A stretch of 64,000 nt of DNA. It comes from Saccharicrinis sp050296935. Its GTDB lineage: Bacteria > Bacteroidota > Bacteroidia > Bacteroidales > Marinilabiliaceae. Shown here piece by piece: positions 10,901-18,660 of the stretch. The position numbers were made by a program, and so were the translations under genes. Under the pieces are notes generated by a model. The model ran no database searches. It saw nothing but the letters and a program-made list of their open reading frames with translations, and was not told the origin of the DNA. How positions within the stretch are numbered: the first letter of the stretch is position 1; each line of letters opens with the position of its first letter. The stretch lies in NCBI GenBank assembly GCA_050296935.1, contig JBNKRV010000290.1:60429-124428 (forward strand). The letters run 5' to 3'.

Positions 10901-11448
10901 TGAATTTCGTGAGAAGTACGGAATCCGTCAAAGAAATGTAAGAATGGAATTTTTGATTCAATAGATGCAAGGTGTGCAATTCCAGCTAAGTCCATAACTT
11001 CCTGAACACTGCCTGTAGCTAACATAGCAAAACCTGTTTGGCGAGCTGACATTACGTCACTATGATCACCAAATATAGATAATGCCTGAGCTGCTAATGA
11101 ACGGGCACTTACATGGAATACCCCGGGAAGTAATTCTCCAGCTATCTTATACATATTAGGAATCATTAATAATAATCCCTGAGAAGCAGTAAATGTTGAT
11201 GTTAATGCTCCAGCTTGTAACGAACCATGAACTGCACCTGCAGCTCCAGCCTCTGATTGCATTTCTTCAACTTTAACAGTTTCACCAAAAATATTCTTTC
11301 TTCCCCCTGCAGCCCATTCATCGATGTACTCTGCCATTGTTGAAGAAGGCGTAATTGGATAGATTGCTGCTACCTCACTAAACATGTAAGCAATGTGCGA
11401 AGCGGCGTAATTACCATCACAGGTAATAAACTTCTTTTCTTTAGCCAT
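7912..11448 (-). CDS. nifJ: Pyruvate:ferredoxin (flavodoxin) oxidoreductase
   Basis: 1178 residues, the usual length of the one-polypeptide, homodimeric enzyme that oxidises pyruvate and CoA to acetyl-CoA, CO2 and reduced ferredoxin. Order: N-terminal domain with YPITPSSTMAEYIDEW (residues 30-46); middle domains; two 4Fe-4S motifs, CIQCNQCSYVCP near 690 and CTGCGNCADVCP near 750; C-terminal TPP domain with GACAGCGETPYIKL, NATGCSSIYGGSAPATPY and GGDGWAYDIGYGG near 963. All cysteine ligands expected for the three clusters look present. A strong terminator follows. The start MAKEKKFITCDGN agrees with the family. Indicates anaerobic pyruvate catabolism. Confidence 0.98.
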   Translation of the reverse strand: MAKEKKFITCDGNYAASHIAYMFSEVAAIYPITPSSTMAEYIDEWAAGGRKNIFGETVKVEEMQSEAGAAGAVHGSLQAGALTSTFTASQGLLLMIPNMYKIAGELLPGVFHVSARSLAAQALSIFGDHSDVMSARQTGFAMLATGSVQEVMDLAGIAHLASIESKIPFLHFFDGFRTSHEIQKIECMDMDDLKGLIDQEKLQAFRDNALNPEHPVTRGTAQNPDIYFQTREAANKYYDAIPDMVAKYMDEISKITGRKYAPFTYYGADDAENVVIAMGSITDTIKETVDYLNAQGQKVGLISVHLYRPFSADYFLKAVPASCKNLCVLDRTKEPGANGDPLYLDVVEVYNGKANAPKIIGGRYGLSSKDTTPTQIITVFENLMAAEPKNQFTVGIVDDVTFKSLPIKAEISFAQEGTFEGKFYGLGSDGTVGANKNSIKIIGDNTDKYAQAYFAYDSKKSGGITISHLRFGDTPIRAPYLVNTPDFVACHVPAYLTQYDMLKGLKKGGTFLLNSHWDAEETKNRLPQGVKKYLAANEIKFYIINATAIAEEIGLGNRTNTIMQSAFFKIAEVIPYDFAVEKMKGAIVKSFGKKGEDVVNMNFKAVEKGGAVTQVEVPAEWANLEDKALEFKTDVPDFIKDIVFPINAQKGDDLPVSAFNGYEDGTFPAGTAAYEKRGVAVNIPEWQTDNCIQCNQCSYVCPHAAIRPFLLDEAELAGAPEGTSTKKANGKGFDGLQYRIQVSALDCTGCGNCADVCPSKNKALVMKPLDSQREEVTRWEYMAEKVAVKDSIMKKDMNVKASQFAQPLFEFSGACAGCGETPYIKLITQLYGDRMMVANATGCSSIYGGSAPATPYCKNSEGKGPAWANSLFEDNAEYGLGMATGVNKLRDRLERLMKENLEAVSADTKAAFEAWLENKENGEQTSAVSKAVVAALEGESAPVAKEILALKDYLAKKSVWIFGGDGWAYDIGYGGVDHVLASGQDVNILVMDTEVYSNTGGQASKSTPIGAVAKFAASGKRIRKKDLGLMATTYGYVYVAQVAMGANQAQYFKALKEAEAYPGPSLIIAYSPCINHGLRSGMGASQAESKKAVECGYWHLFRYNPMLEDEGKNPFQYDSKEPQWDLFQQFLKGEVRYTALLKAFPEEATELFKAAEENAKWRYSTYKRLADLNYEVVK

Positions 11449-11555
11449 TTTGTTACTTATTTAAGTTTTAACTACTATTATTATTTAGAATTATTCTATT
11501 TTACTGATAATCAACCATTAAATTTACGACTTTATACTTGTACCGGACTAATATT

Positions 11556-12734
11556 TCAGTACAAAAATCCGAATAACCATAATGGGATATTTCCTTTCGA
11601 ACCTATTTCAACCATATCCTGAGCCAACAACACATTTTTCTTTCTTTCTTCTATTTTCTCCTGATGATTACAAACTACAAATTCGTACTTATCATTCACT
11701 TTAAAATCACCATTTTTTGTATATGTCAATTCATGTGCACTTCCTACCTGATTGTAGAAAAATGTTTTAATCTGATTTGATTTCTCAACGACTCCCCCAC
11801 TTATACAACTTATTAAGTTTGGATTATGAAGATAAATGAGAGACGGCTTTTTTTGCATATCCTCAGAACCTTCATACAATAACTTAATAAGGCGTGCTTG
11901 TCTTAGATAGTATAAGTAATTCATTACGGTTGCCCTGGATGTTCCGATATGTGCACTTAACTTACTTACATTAGGCTGAAATGGCACCTCCTGTGCAACA
12001 CTATAAAGCAACTTCCTTAATCTTGGTAAATACTTTAATTCAATCTGTCGTAAAAAGCTAATATCTATTTCGAGTATAAAATTCACACTCTTCATCAGGT
12101 TTTCTGTATAATGCTGGTCATCTAAGTATAATGGATAATAACCATATTGTAAGTAATCATCAAAATAAGCCAGAGGTCTGATTTTACTAACAATCCCGGC
12201 AGCTATTTCCTGGTGGTTTTCGATGATTTCTACCAGACTATAAGAATCAAAAACTTGTCCCGTTCTTAATTGCAAAAACTCTCTAAAAGAAAATCCTTCC
12301 AACTTATATGAGTGAACAATTTCGCGTAAATGTGGATTTTCTTCTCTCAAACGCATCACTGTTGAACCTGAAAAAACTATCTGTAGATCTTCAAAGTTCT
12401 CATAACAATATTTTAATTCTTCACTCCAGCCAGGATATTTAAAAACCTGATCAAGTACCAGAGTTTTACCTCCTGTTTTTCTGAACTGATCTGCAAAAGA
12501 AATGATACTACGCTCAGAAAAATAAAGGTTATTCAAATTGACATACAAACATGCTTTGTCATCTCCATAGGTTGACTTCGCAAAATCTAATAAAAAATTA
12601 GTCTTCCCTATTCCTCTTGTTCCTTTAATTCCGATTAACCGATGATTCCAATCTATTTCATCCATCAGCTTTCGCCTAAGAGGAACCCTCAAATTGTCAA
12701 TCAGATATTTATGTGTGTCGAAAAATGATTGCAC
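11556..12734 (-). CDS. AAA ATPase (AAA_14 / DUF4143-like)
   Basis: About 392 residues if started at GTG 12734. Walker A GTRGIGKT lies near residues 35-42, a Walker B-like TLVLDQVFKYPGW follows, then a sensor-like IVFSGSTVMRL, and a C-terminal winged-helix/nuclease-like half (KLSAHIGTSRATVMNYLYYL, then KLLYEGSEDMQKKPSLIYLH). This is the architecture of the Bacteroidota AAA_14 plus DUF4143 ATPases, common but functionally vague; a role in toxin or DNA-linked processes is unproven. The frame is open upstream to TTG 12770, but that codon lies beside a promoter-like TACTTTTG (12760-12767 on the complement), so translation from 12770 is unlikely. No ATG occurs before the conserved MDEIDWNHRLIGIKG region. 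Confidence 0.8.
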   Translation of the reverse strand: MQSFFDTHKYLIDNLRVPLRRKLMDEIDWNHRLIGIKGTRGIGKTNFLLDFAKSTYGDDKACLYVNLNNLYFSERSIISFADQFRKTGGKTLVLDQVFKYPGWSEELKYCYENFEDLQIVFSGSTVMRLREENPHLREIVHSYKLEGFSFREFLQLRTGQVFDSYSLVEIIENHQEIAAGIVSKIRPLAYFDDYLQYGYYPLYLDDQHYTENLMKSVNFILEIDISFLRQIELKYLPRLRKLLYSVAQEVPFQPNVSKLSAHIGTSRATVMNYLYYLRQARLIKLLYEGSEDMQKKPSLIYLHNPNLISCISGGVVEKSNQIKTFFYNQVGSAHELTYTKNGDFKVNDKYEFVVCNHQEKIEERKKNVLLAQDMVEIGSKGNIPLWLFGFLY

Positions 12735-12759
12735 GTTGTATTTTTCAATAATTGAATAA

Positions 12760-12791
12760 CAAAAGTACAATTAGCCACCATAAAATTGCAA
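12760..12791 (-). promoter_or_regulatory. Probable promoter of the AAA ATPase gene
   Basis: On the reverse strand TTG (12791-12789), 21 bases, then TACTTTTG (12767-12760) match the Bacteroidota TTTG / TAnnTTTG consensus. This supports a GTG start at 12734 rather than the upstream TTG. Confidence 0.5.
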
Positions 12792-12953
12792 TCTACAGAT
12801 TACATTTTACACCCAAAGGTGTAATTTATACTTATTAAAAATAACAACGTACATCAAAAAAGTATGACATTGCCCTATGTCATAAATATTAAGAGATAAA
12901 GAATTAAGCGTGACTGGATCATGCATTATCTTCACTCAACTTAATTAATGAAA

Positions 12954-12982
12954 CAAAAAAGGCTACTCAAAATTGAGTAGCC
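12954..12982 (-). terminator. Rho-independent terminator of rho
   Basis: Stem GGCTACTCAA / TTGAGTAGCC region at 12961-12982 followed on the reverse strand by a T-run (12960-12954). It lies 28 bases after the rho stop. Confidence 0.85.
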
Positions 12983-13010
12983 TCTATAAATTCACACTTT
13001 TTATATGTTC

Positions 13011-14717
13011 CTAATCGGAGTTCATTGAAATCAACAACTCTTCATTATTTCTTGTTTTTCTCATTTTATCCTGCATAAAATCCATAGCTTCTATTGGAGT
13101 CATATCTGCCAGATAATTTCTCAAAATCCAGATTCTGTTCAAGCTCTCTCTTTCCAGAAGCAAGTCTTCCCGTCGAGTACTTGATAAAGTAACGTCAACC
13201 GCTGGATAAATACGTTTGTTAGATAATCTTCTATCCAACTGTAATTCCATATTACCAGTTCCTTTAAATTCTTCAAAAATTACTTCATCCATTTTCGAAC
13301 CGGTCTCCGTAAGAGCTGTAGCCAGAATAGTCAAAGAACCTCCATCTTCAATATTACGGGCAGCACCAAAGAATCGCTTCGGTTTATGCAATGCATTAGC
13401 ATCCACACCACCTGACAGCACTTTACCGGAAGCAGGAGATACTGTATTATAAGCACGGGCCAAACGAGTTATTGAGTCTAACAATACAACAACATCATGA
13501 CCACATTCAACCATTCTTTTAGCTTTCTCCAGAACAATATTTGCAACTTTAACGTGACGCTCTGCAGGCTCATCAAATGTTGATGATATTACCTCTGCAT
13601 TCACACTACGTGCCATATCAGTTACCTCTTCAGGTCTTTCATCAACCAAAAGTATAATCATATATACTTCCGGGTGATTTTTTGCAATAGCGTTTGCAAC
13701 CTCTTTTAGTAACACTGTTTTACCCGTTTTAGGTTGCGCAACAATTAATCCACGCTGACCTTTCCCTATAGGAGCAAACATATCAACTACACGAGTAGAT
13801 AAACTATCATTTCCACTTCCTGTAATTTTAAATTTTTCATTTGGAAAAATTGGTGTAAGATGATCAAAAGGAACCCGATCACGTACAATCTGAGGTGAAC
13901 GTCCATTGATTTCTTCCACTTTAATCAGTGGGAAATATTTCTCACCTTCTTTAGGTGGGCGAATAGAACCTAAAACAGTATCACCGGTCTTTAATCCGAA
14001 AAGTTTAATCTGAGATTGTGATACATAAATATCATCCGGCGAGTTTAAATAATTATAATCAGAGGATCTTAAAAAACCATAGCCATCCTGCATAATTTCA
14101 AGTACACCATTGGCAGAAATAATACCATCAAAATCAAATGACTTATCCACCTTATCCTGTCTGCGTTGATGACCACTTTCCTTTCCGGATCTACCATCAT
14201 GCTGACGCCTTCTTGGTCCATCATCATTCGTACGGTTTTGCCTACGGTTATCCTGAACCCCGGAGTCTTTTTGCTTTTCTCTGTCATCCTGTTTCTTTTG
14301 AACAACAGGTCTGTCTTCCTTTTTCTCAGCAGGAGCCTTTTTTTCCTCAACAACAGCAGCCACCTTTGTTTCTTTAACTGCAACAGGCTCGGATACAGGT
14401 TTGCTTATAACTTCCTTGCTTTGCTCCTTTACTTCAACTTTACTTTCTTTAGCAACCTTTTTCTCAATGGCAACTACTTCGTCTTTATTAGAACTTCCAA
14501 CTTTCTGAGGTTTTGAAGTTCTGACTCTCTTTTGTATTTTCTTTTCAACAGGTTTTTCTGTTTTCTTTTTTTCCGATGCAACAATAGCTTGTTCATCAAG
14601 GATTTTATAGATTAAATCCTGCTTCTTAAACGAATCCACTCGTTTAATATTCAACTCCTTAGCTATATCCTTAAGATCAGCTAACAGTTTTTTATTCAAT
14701 TCAAGAATATCGTACAT
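13011..14717 (-). CDS. rho: Transcription termination factor Rho
   Basis: 568 residues, longer than the roughly 420 of E. coli Rho because of an insert at about residues 50-190 that is rich in Lys, Glu, Arg and Gln (KKTEKPVEKK, then DRPVVQKKQDDREKQ). The N-terminal Rho_N domain precedes the insert (LLADLKDIAKELNI). The cold-shock RNA-binding domain follows (GYGFLRSSDYNYL), then the RecA-like motor with P-loop AQPKTGKT near residue 330, DERPEEVTDM, LLDSITRLARAYN and the Q/R-loop region SGGVDANALHKPKRFFGAARN. Such inserted, disordered Rho domains are usual in Bacteroidota. It is divergent from rpoD. Confidence 0.98.
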   Translation of the reverse strand: MYDILELNKKLLADLKDIAKELNIKRVDSFKKQDLIYKILDEQAIVASEKKKTEKPVEKKIQKRVRTSKPQKVGSSNKDEVVAIEKKVAKESKVEVKEQSKEVISKPVSEPVAVKETKVAAVVEEKKAPAEKKEDRPVVQKKQDDREKQKDSGVQDNRRQNRTNDDGPRRRQHDGRSGKESGHQRRQDKVDKSFDFDGIISANGVLEIMQDGYGFLRSSDYNYLNSPDDIYVSQSQIKLFGLKTGDTVLGSIRPPKEGEKYFPLIKVEEINGRSPQIVRDRVPFDHLTPIFPNEKFKITGSGNDSLSTRVVDMFAPIGKGQRGLIVAQPKTGKTVLLKEVANAIAKNHPEVYMIILLVDERPEEVTDMARSVNAEVISSTFDEPAERHVKVANIVLEKAKRMVECGHDVVVLLDSITRLARAYNTVSPASGKVLSGGVDANALHKPKRFFGAARNIEDGGSLTILATALTETGSKMDEVIFEEFKGTGNMELQLDRRLSNKRIYPAVDVTLSSTRREDLLLERESLNRIWILRNYLADMTPIEAMDFMQDKMRKTRNNEELLISMNSD

Positions 14718-15195
14718 AATGTTTACAAATAAATTCTCTTGGGGGAATTACTTTATGAATGTAAGAACAAACGTTCTATTAATTTAATATTTAAGTTTTA
14801 CTTTGATTTGTTGTCCTGATACGGCTAATGATTCTATATAGAAAGATGCCCAGAAGATTTGACTGCAAACTTAAGCAATATGAATCAATCCTCAAAATAA
14901 AAATAACATTTATAATAATCTATGCATTATTAATAATCAAAATATTACATCAATCACGCTCATATATCTATATTTAAAAACTTTAACTTGTTATACCTGA
15001 ATTATATAAAAATAATATAAATAACAATAGAGTCATAATTATTTTAAGCTATATTAACCTAATATACAACACTATAACACACACAACACCAATAATAAAG
15101 AATACAAATTCAACATTTTCTACTTTGAAAAAACAAACGCTTTTTTTTTTTGCTATATTTAAGTAGTAGAACTATAAAACTAACCGGAATAAGGA
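14718..15195. other. AT-rich divergent region between rho and rpoD
   Basis: This 478-base gap must hold the rho and rpoD promoters. It is very AT-rich, with a T-run near 15138-15150. TATATTTA (15153-15160) resembles a -7 box 35 bases before the rpoD start, but its spacing to the nearest TTTG is too long for confidence. No ORF, RNA gene or repeat family was recognised. Confidence 0.4.
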
Positions 15196-16059
15196 ATGAG
15201 ACAACTCAAAATTACCAAACAGGTTACAAACCGCGAAACGCCATCGCTAGATAAGTATTTGCATGAAATAGGAAAAGTAAAACTTTTATCTGCAGAAGAC
15301 GAGGTAAAGTTGGCTAAAAAAATTAAGAACGGAGATCAGGTAGCGCTTGAAAAACTTATTAATTCTAATTTAAGGTTTGTGGTGTCTGTTAGTAAACAAT
15401 ATCAAAATCAGGGATTAAGTCTTCCCGACTTGATTAATGAAGGTAACCTTGGATTAATAAAAGCAGCTCAACGTTTTGATGAAACAAGAGGTTTTAAGTT
15501 TATATCCTATGCCGTTTGGTGGATTCGCCAGTCGATATTACAAGCATTGGCTGAACAGGCTAGAATTGTTCGCCTTCCTTTAAATAAAATTGGCTCAATG
15601 AATAAGGTAAACAGTGCCTTTTCAGTTTTAGAACAAGAGTTTCAAAGAGAGCCTACATCTGAAGAAATTGCAAGTACGTTAGAGTTGTCCCCCAAAGAGG
15701 TAAAGGAATCGTTACGAGCGATGAACAAGCATATCTCAATGGATGCTCCTATTCGAAAAGATGAAGATAATAACCTGTATGACACCTTACTTTCTACTGA
15801 CTCAATTAGTCCTGACAATGAACTCCTTGCCGATTCTTTAAGAAGAGAAATTGAAAGATCTCTTTCTACATTATCGGCAAGAGAAGCTGATATCATCAGG
15901 CTTTATTATGGTTTAAAAGGAGAACCACCTTACTCACTTGAAGAGATTGGTAATTTATTTAATTTAACCAGGGAAAGAGTGAGGCAAATTAAAGAAAAAG
16001 CAATAAAAAGATTAAAACACACATATCGTAGTAAAATATTACGGTCTTATTTAGGTTAA
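15196..16059 (+). CDS. rpoD: Primary RNA polymerase sigma factor RpoD/SigA
   Basis: 287 residues, the size of the Bacteroidota housekeeping sigma that lacks region 1.1. Region 1.2 is TPSLDKYLHEIGKVKLLSAE; region 2 contains NLRFVVSVSKQYQNQGLSL, PDLINEGNLGLIKAAQRFD and KFISYAVWWIRQSI (2.3-2.4, -10 recognition); region 3 follows with IVRLPLNKIGSMNKV; region 4 has YSLEEIGNLFNLTRERVRQI, the -35-binding helix-turn-helix. ATG 15196 matches the family start MRQLKITKQVTNRETPSLDKY. A strong terminator follows, so it is probably monocistronic. Confidence 0.98.
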   Translation: MRQLKITKQVTNRETPSLDKYLHEIGKVKLLSAEDEVKLAKKIKNGDQVALEKLINSNLRFVVSVSKQYQNQGLSLPDLINEGNLGLIKAAQRFDETRGFKFISYAVWWIRQSILQALAEQARIVRLPLNKIGSMNKVNSAFSVLEQEFQREPTSEEIASTLELSPKEVKESLRAMNKHISMDAPIRKDEDNNLYDTLLSTDSISPDNELLADSLRREIERSLSTLSAREADIIRLYYGLKGEPPYSLEEIGNLFNLTRERVRQIKEKAIKRLKHTYRSKILRSYLG

Positions 16060-16077
16060 TTATTTTCTACTAATACA

Positions 16078-16110
16078 AATGGGAATTGAGTTATTCAATT
16101 CCCATTTTTT
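16078..16110 (+). terminator. Rho-independent terminator of rpoD
   Basis: Stem AATGGGAATTGA / TCAATTCCCATT followed by T6, starting 18 bases after the rpoD stop. Confidence 0.9.
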
Positions 16111-16119
16111 ATTCTTATT

Positions 16120-16383
16120 AACCTGAGTTCGATTAAAATTAGCGAGCTCAAAATTCAGTAAATGATTGATTTACAATATAAATTTTTGAGACATAGCGAG
16201 CTATGGTGATAAAATTCAGAGCCGTAAATCGATTATTTACTGAAAAGCTATGAATGTCACTTATAAATACCGATTTTCTGCGTCATATTTGCTTACCATA
16301 GCCCGCTATGCTTTCGTAAACATTCCTTAAAACTCAATATTTATAAGCGATTTGAGCCATTAATTTTATATCGAACTCAGGTT
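16120..16383 (+). repeat. Family 1 dispersed repeat, full copy A (MITE-like)
   Basis: 264 bases bounded by inverted ends: AACCTGAGTTCGAT on the left and ATCGAACTCAGGTT on the right, with further TAAAATTA pairing. Inside are two large inverted repeats, each centred on a CATAGC...GCTATG palindrome: one joins AATTCAGTAAATGATTGATT to ATCGATTATTTACTGAA, the other CTTATAAATACCGATT to AATATTTATAAGCGATT. The same sequence in the opposite orientation is copy B (41759-42021), about 97 percent identical by eye, and copy C starts at 63861. ATT flanks both ends, a possible 3-bp target duplication. No ORF of note lies inside. Confidence 0.85.
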
Positions 16384-16384
16384 A

Positions 16385-16845
16385 TTAGGGTATTCTACTC
16401 CCCTGACTCCCTGAAAAATCAACTAATGAATAAAGTTTCTTTATAGTAGGAACACGCCAATCGGTATAACCTCCTGTAGTGGCATTTTTAGCACTACTTT
16501 TTGCATCATCCCATTTTTCATACGATTGCGCTTTTTCCCACATTAATCCAGTTACCATATCGGTAATGGTTCCATCTCCATTATCCACGTAGTTTGGCGT
16601 ATTTCCCGTATGCAAGGCATCTTGCCCATAAAAATAATCACCTGCCGAAGGTGTGAAATTTGTTGCTTGTTATTATAATGCTTGGTTTGATTAGTACTTA
16701 CTATTGGATAATTTGAGACATTCGGTAGATTATCTTCGATTACTGTATTATCGTTATCGGTTTGTTCTGTTTCTTTTTCGCAGGCTATAATGGCAAATAG
16801 CATTGCGATAGCTGTTAGAATGATTGTTACTCCTGTATTTTTCAT
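16385..16845 (-). pseudogene. Broken DUF1566-domain lipoprotein gene
   Basis: The frame from ATG 16845 gives a lipoprotein signal (LTAIAMLFAIIACEKE) and about 55 residues, then goes out of frame near 16650-16670. The shifted frame continues FTPSAGDYFYGQDALHTGNT, PNYVDNGDGTITDMVTGLMW, EKAQSYEKWDD and TDWRVPTIKKLYSLVDFSG, a classic DUF1566 (Lcl-like) start, and stops at 16385 beside repeat copy A. So there is one frameshift, and the C-terminal part normally present is missing, cut where the repeat begins. DUF1566 proteins are surface or periplasmic lipoproteins of unclear function. Confidence 0.8.
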
Positions 16846-17042
16846 AGTATTTCAATTTAAAGTGCACTATAAAAATCAGTAATATTGTTAAGGCATGGAA
16901 TTTTATTCAATCAATTACGGAAAGTATCCAATGAATACGGATAAACATTCTACAAATACTTTTAGTTTCGAAATCAAAATGCATGTACGCACAAAAATAA
17001 AAGCCACTTACAAATTTATGTAAGTGGCTTCCTTTCAAGTAG

Positions 17043-17116
17043 TGGGCCCACCTGGGCTCGAACCAGGGACCACCTGATTATGAGTCAGGTGCTCTAACCA
17101 ACTGAGCTATAGGCCC
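17043..17116 (-). tRNA. tRNA with CAT anticodon (Ile2 or elongator Met)
   Basis: The reverse strand folds as a 74-nt cloverleaf: acceptor GGGCCTA / TGGGCCC, D arm AGCTCAGTTGGTTAGAGC, anticodon stem CCTGA / TCAGG with loop CTCATAA, and T arm CCTGGTTCGAGCCCAGG. The CCA end is not encoded. C4-G69 and C5-G68 pairs and A73 are features reported for lysidine-modified tRNA-Ile2 (CAU), so Ile2 is somewhat favoured, but elongator Met cannot be excluded by eye. The initiator is ruled out by the paired first base. Confidence 0.95.
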
Positions 17117-17204
17117 TGCATGGTAATACGAATATCCTTTCGTATATTGCGGATGCAAAAATAGTAAGTTATCTCAATTAATCAAATAACTAAGTGAAGT
17201 TTTT

Positions 17205-17828
17205 ATGACAAATTTGAAAGAAAAGAAAAATATCATCTTTGATTTAGGCAATGTAGTTATAGATATCGATCTGAATATCACCATGGAACGGCTAAAGGAT
17301 TTAGGATTTAAATCCAATGGAAATTTTTTAAATAAATATAAGCAAAGTGGAGTTTTTAGTGATTTTGAAGAAGGAAAGATCTCTGGAAGCCAATTTGTGG
17401 ATCAACTAAAAACAGATTTAAATCCTGGAGTGAGCGATAATCAGGTGATAGATGCCTGGAATGCACTTATGCTTAATTATACAGAAGAAAGAATTGAAAC
17501 CATATTAAAGCTCAAAGAAACACATAAGGTTTTTATTTTAAGTAATACCAATAGTTTGCATATTGAGTATTGTGCCAATAGGGTACCTATTATAGGTTCA
17601 TTAGATTTGTTGTTTGATAAAACCTATTATAGCTTTGAGATGAATATGAGCAAACCCAATGCGAATATTTTTCAGACTTTATTAAAAGATGCCAATATTA
17701 AAGCTGAGGAAACCTTGTTTCTGGATGATTCCATTGTCAATGTTGAAGTAGCAGAAAAGTTGGGTATTGAATCGTGGCTGGTAGAATATCCTGATCAATG
17801 GGTATCAAAAATCAAAGAGTTGATGTAG
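17205..17828 (+). CDS. HAD-superfamily phosphatase (YihX-like)
   Basis: 207 residues. Motif I is IIFDLGNVVIDID (residues 10-22), the variant seen in YihX-type sugar-phosphate phosphatases, followed by an alpha-helical cap of subclass IA. Motif II is KVFILSNTNSLH, motif III Lys lies in FEMNMSKPNANIFQ, and motif IV is TLFLDDSIVNVEVAEKLG. All catalytic positions appear present. YihX dephosphorylates alpha-glucose-1-phosphate in E. coli; the substrate here is unknown. It is a single gene after the tRNA on the other strand, with a terminator shared with the convergent SPOR lipoprotein gene. Confidence 0.9.
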   Translation: MTNLKEKKNIIFDLGNVVIDIDLNITMERLKDLGFKSNGNFLNKYKQSGVFSDFEEGKISGSQFVDQLKTDLNPGVSDNQVIDAWNALMLNYTEERIETILKLKETHKVFILSNTNSLHIEYCANRVPIIGSLDLLFDKTYYSFEMNMSKPNANIFQTLLKDANIKAEETLFLDDSIVNVEVAEKLGIESWLVEYPDQWVSKIKELM

Positions 17829-17846
17829 TGTCTGTTGATACAAATA

Positions 17847-17873
17847 AAAAAGGCTGCTTAATTCAGCAGCCTT
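17847..17873. terminator. Bidirectional terminator between HAD and SPOR genes
   Basis: AAGGCTGCT / AGCAGCCTT stem with loop TAATTC. The reverse strand has the longer T-run, serving the SPOR lipoprotein gene ending at 17881; the plus strand has a weaker one serving the HAD gene. Confidence 0.85.
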
Positions 17874-17880
17874 ATGTTTT

Positions 17881-18309
17881 CTATCTTTTGATAAGTAACC
17901 AAACATCCTGATTATTGGGGAGCTTTCGTTCCATTGATAATTCATTAAAGGCTTCATCTCGATTAGAGAAACCTTTATATGAAACTTTATAAAAATCCTG
18001 GTTTTTACCTGTTTTTCTTATGATTACTTCAGAATCGTAGCCTTGTTGCGTAAGTTCTTTTTGAAATGTCTCCGCATTATTCAGACTTGAAAAACTACCT
18101 GCAATTAAAAAATATTTGTTCTCAGGAACCTCTTCAATAACAGGTTCTGGCTCCTCAATTATTGGAGCAGGTTTAATAGTATCTATTTTCTCAACAGGAG
18201 GTTTAACGACTTCGCGTTTAACCTGAACCTTTTCTTTTTTAGCCTTTTTACCACAAGAAATAGCCGTAAAAGAAATAAGTATAATAATTGCTAGAATTTT
18301 GTTTGTCAT
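17881..18309 (-). CDS. SPOR-domain lipoprotein
   Basis: 142 residues. The signal peptide ends in a lipobox (FTAISCGKK), then comes a Lys-, Pro- and Glu-rich linker (KPPVEKIDTIKPAPIIEEPE), and a C-terminal SPOR domain at about residues 68-140 (YFLIAGSFSSLNNAETFQKE, then YKVSYKGFSNRDEAFNEL). SPOR domains bind denuded glycan strands at division sites. The lipidated N-terminus with a flexible linker suggests a peptidoglycan-contacting envelope protein of the inner or outer membrane. Single gene; no partner visible. Confidence 0.92.
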   Translation of the reverse strand: MTNKILAIIILISFTAISCGKKAKKEKVQVKREVVKPPVEKIDTIKPAPIIEEPEPVIEEVPENKYFLIAGSFSSLNNAETFQKELTQQGYDSEVIIRKTGKNQDFYKVSYKGFSNRDEAFNELSMERKLPNNQDVWLLIKR

Positions 18310-18660
18310 GATAAAAATATGGGTTTTATGCTGCTAAAAATAAAAATAATATTTTAATAATTGCCTACGTCAGCTTTTAAATTGTAACAATCGTTTGTGG
18401 GTTTGGTTATTTAAAGGAATTTGTGTGTATTACAAAATTTGTTAATAGCCTATATATGTGTAGTCTAAAATAGTTTTGGTAGTCGGTTTATATTTGAATT
18501 GAAATATATGAAGAAGGTATGCGTTAATCTAACGTAGTAACTAAAATGGTTAACAAAAATGTGTTTTAGGGGGCTGTATAGCTTTTATTAAAGCAAAAAA
18601 GAGGAACCTTATAGATTCCTCATGCATTATTATTGAAATTAAATATGAATAGTATTCGTT
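18310..18660. other. Intergenic region, mostly featureless, with terminator at its end
   Basis: About 350 bases between two reverse-strand genes. I see no ORF, repeat family or RNA gene. A TAGTTTTG box occurs on the plus strand near 18470 but no plus-strand gene follows, so it is probably chance. Confidence 0.4.
18594..18621 (-). terminator. Terminator of the response-regulator gene
   Basis: Stem GAGGAA / TTCCTC at 18601-18621, followed on the reverse strand by a T-run (18600-18594), 40 bases past the stop. Confidence 0.8.

Noticed and set aside
14069..14516. Overlapping frames of 79-116 codons in the low-complexity part of rho
   Set aside because: Produced by the repetitive Lys/Glu codons of the Rho insert; no independent coding sign.
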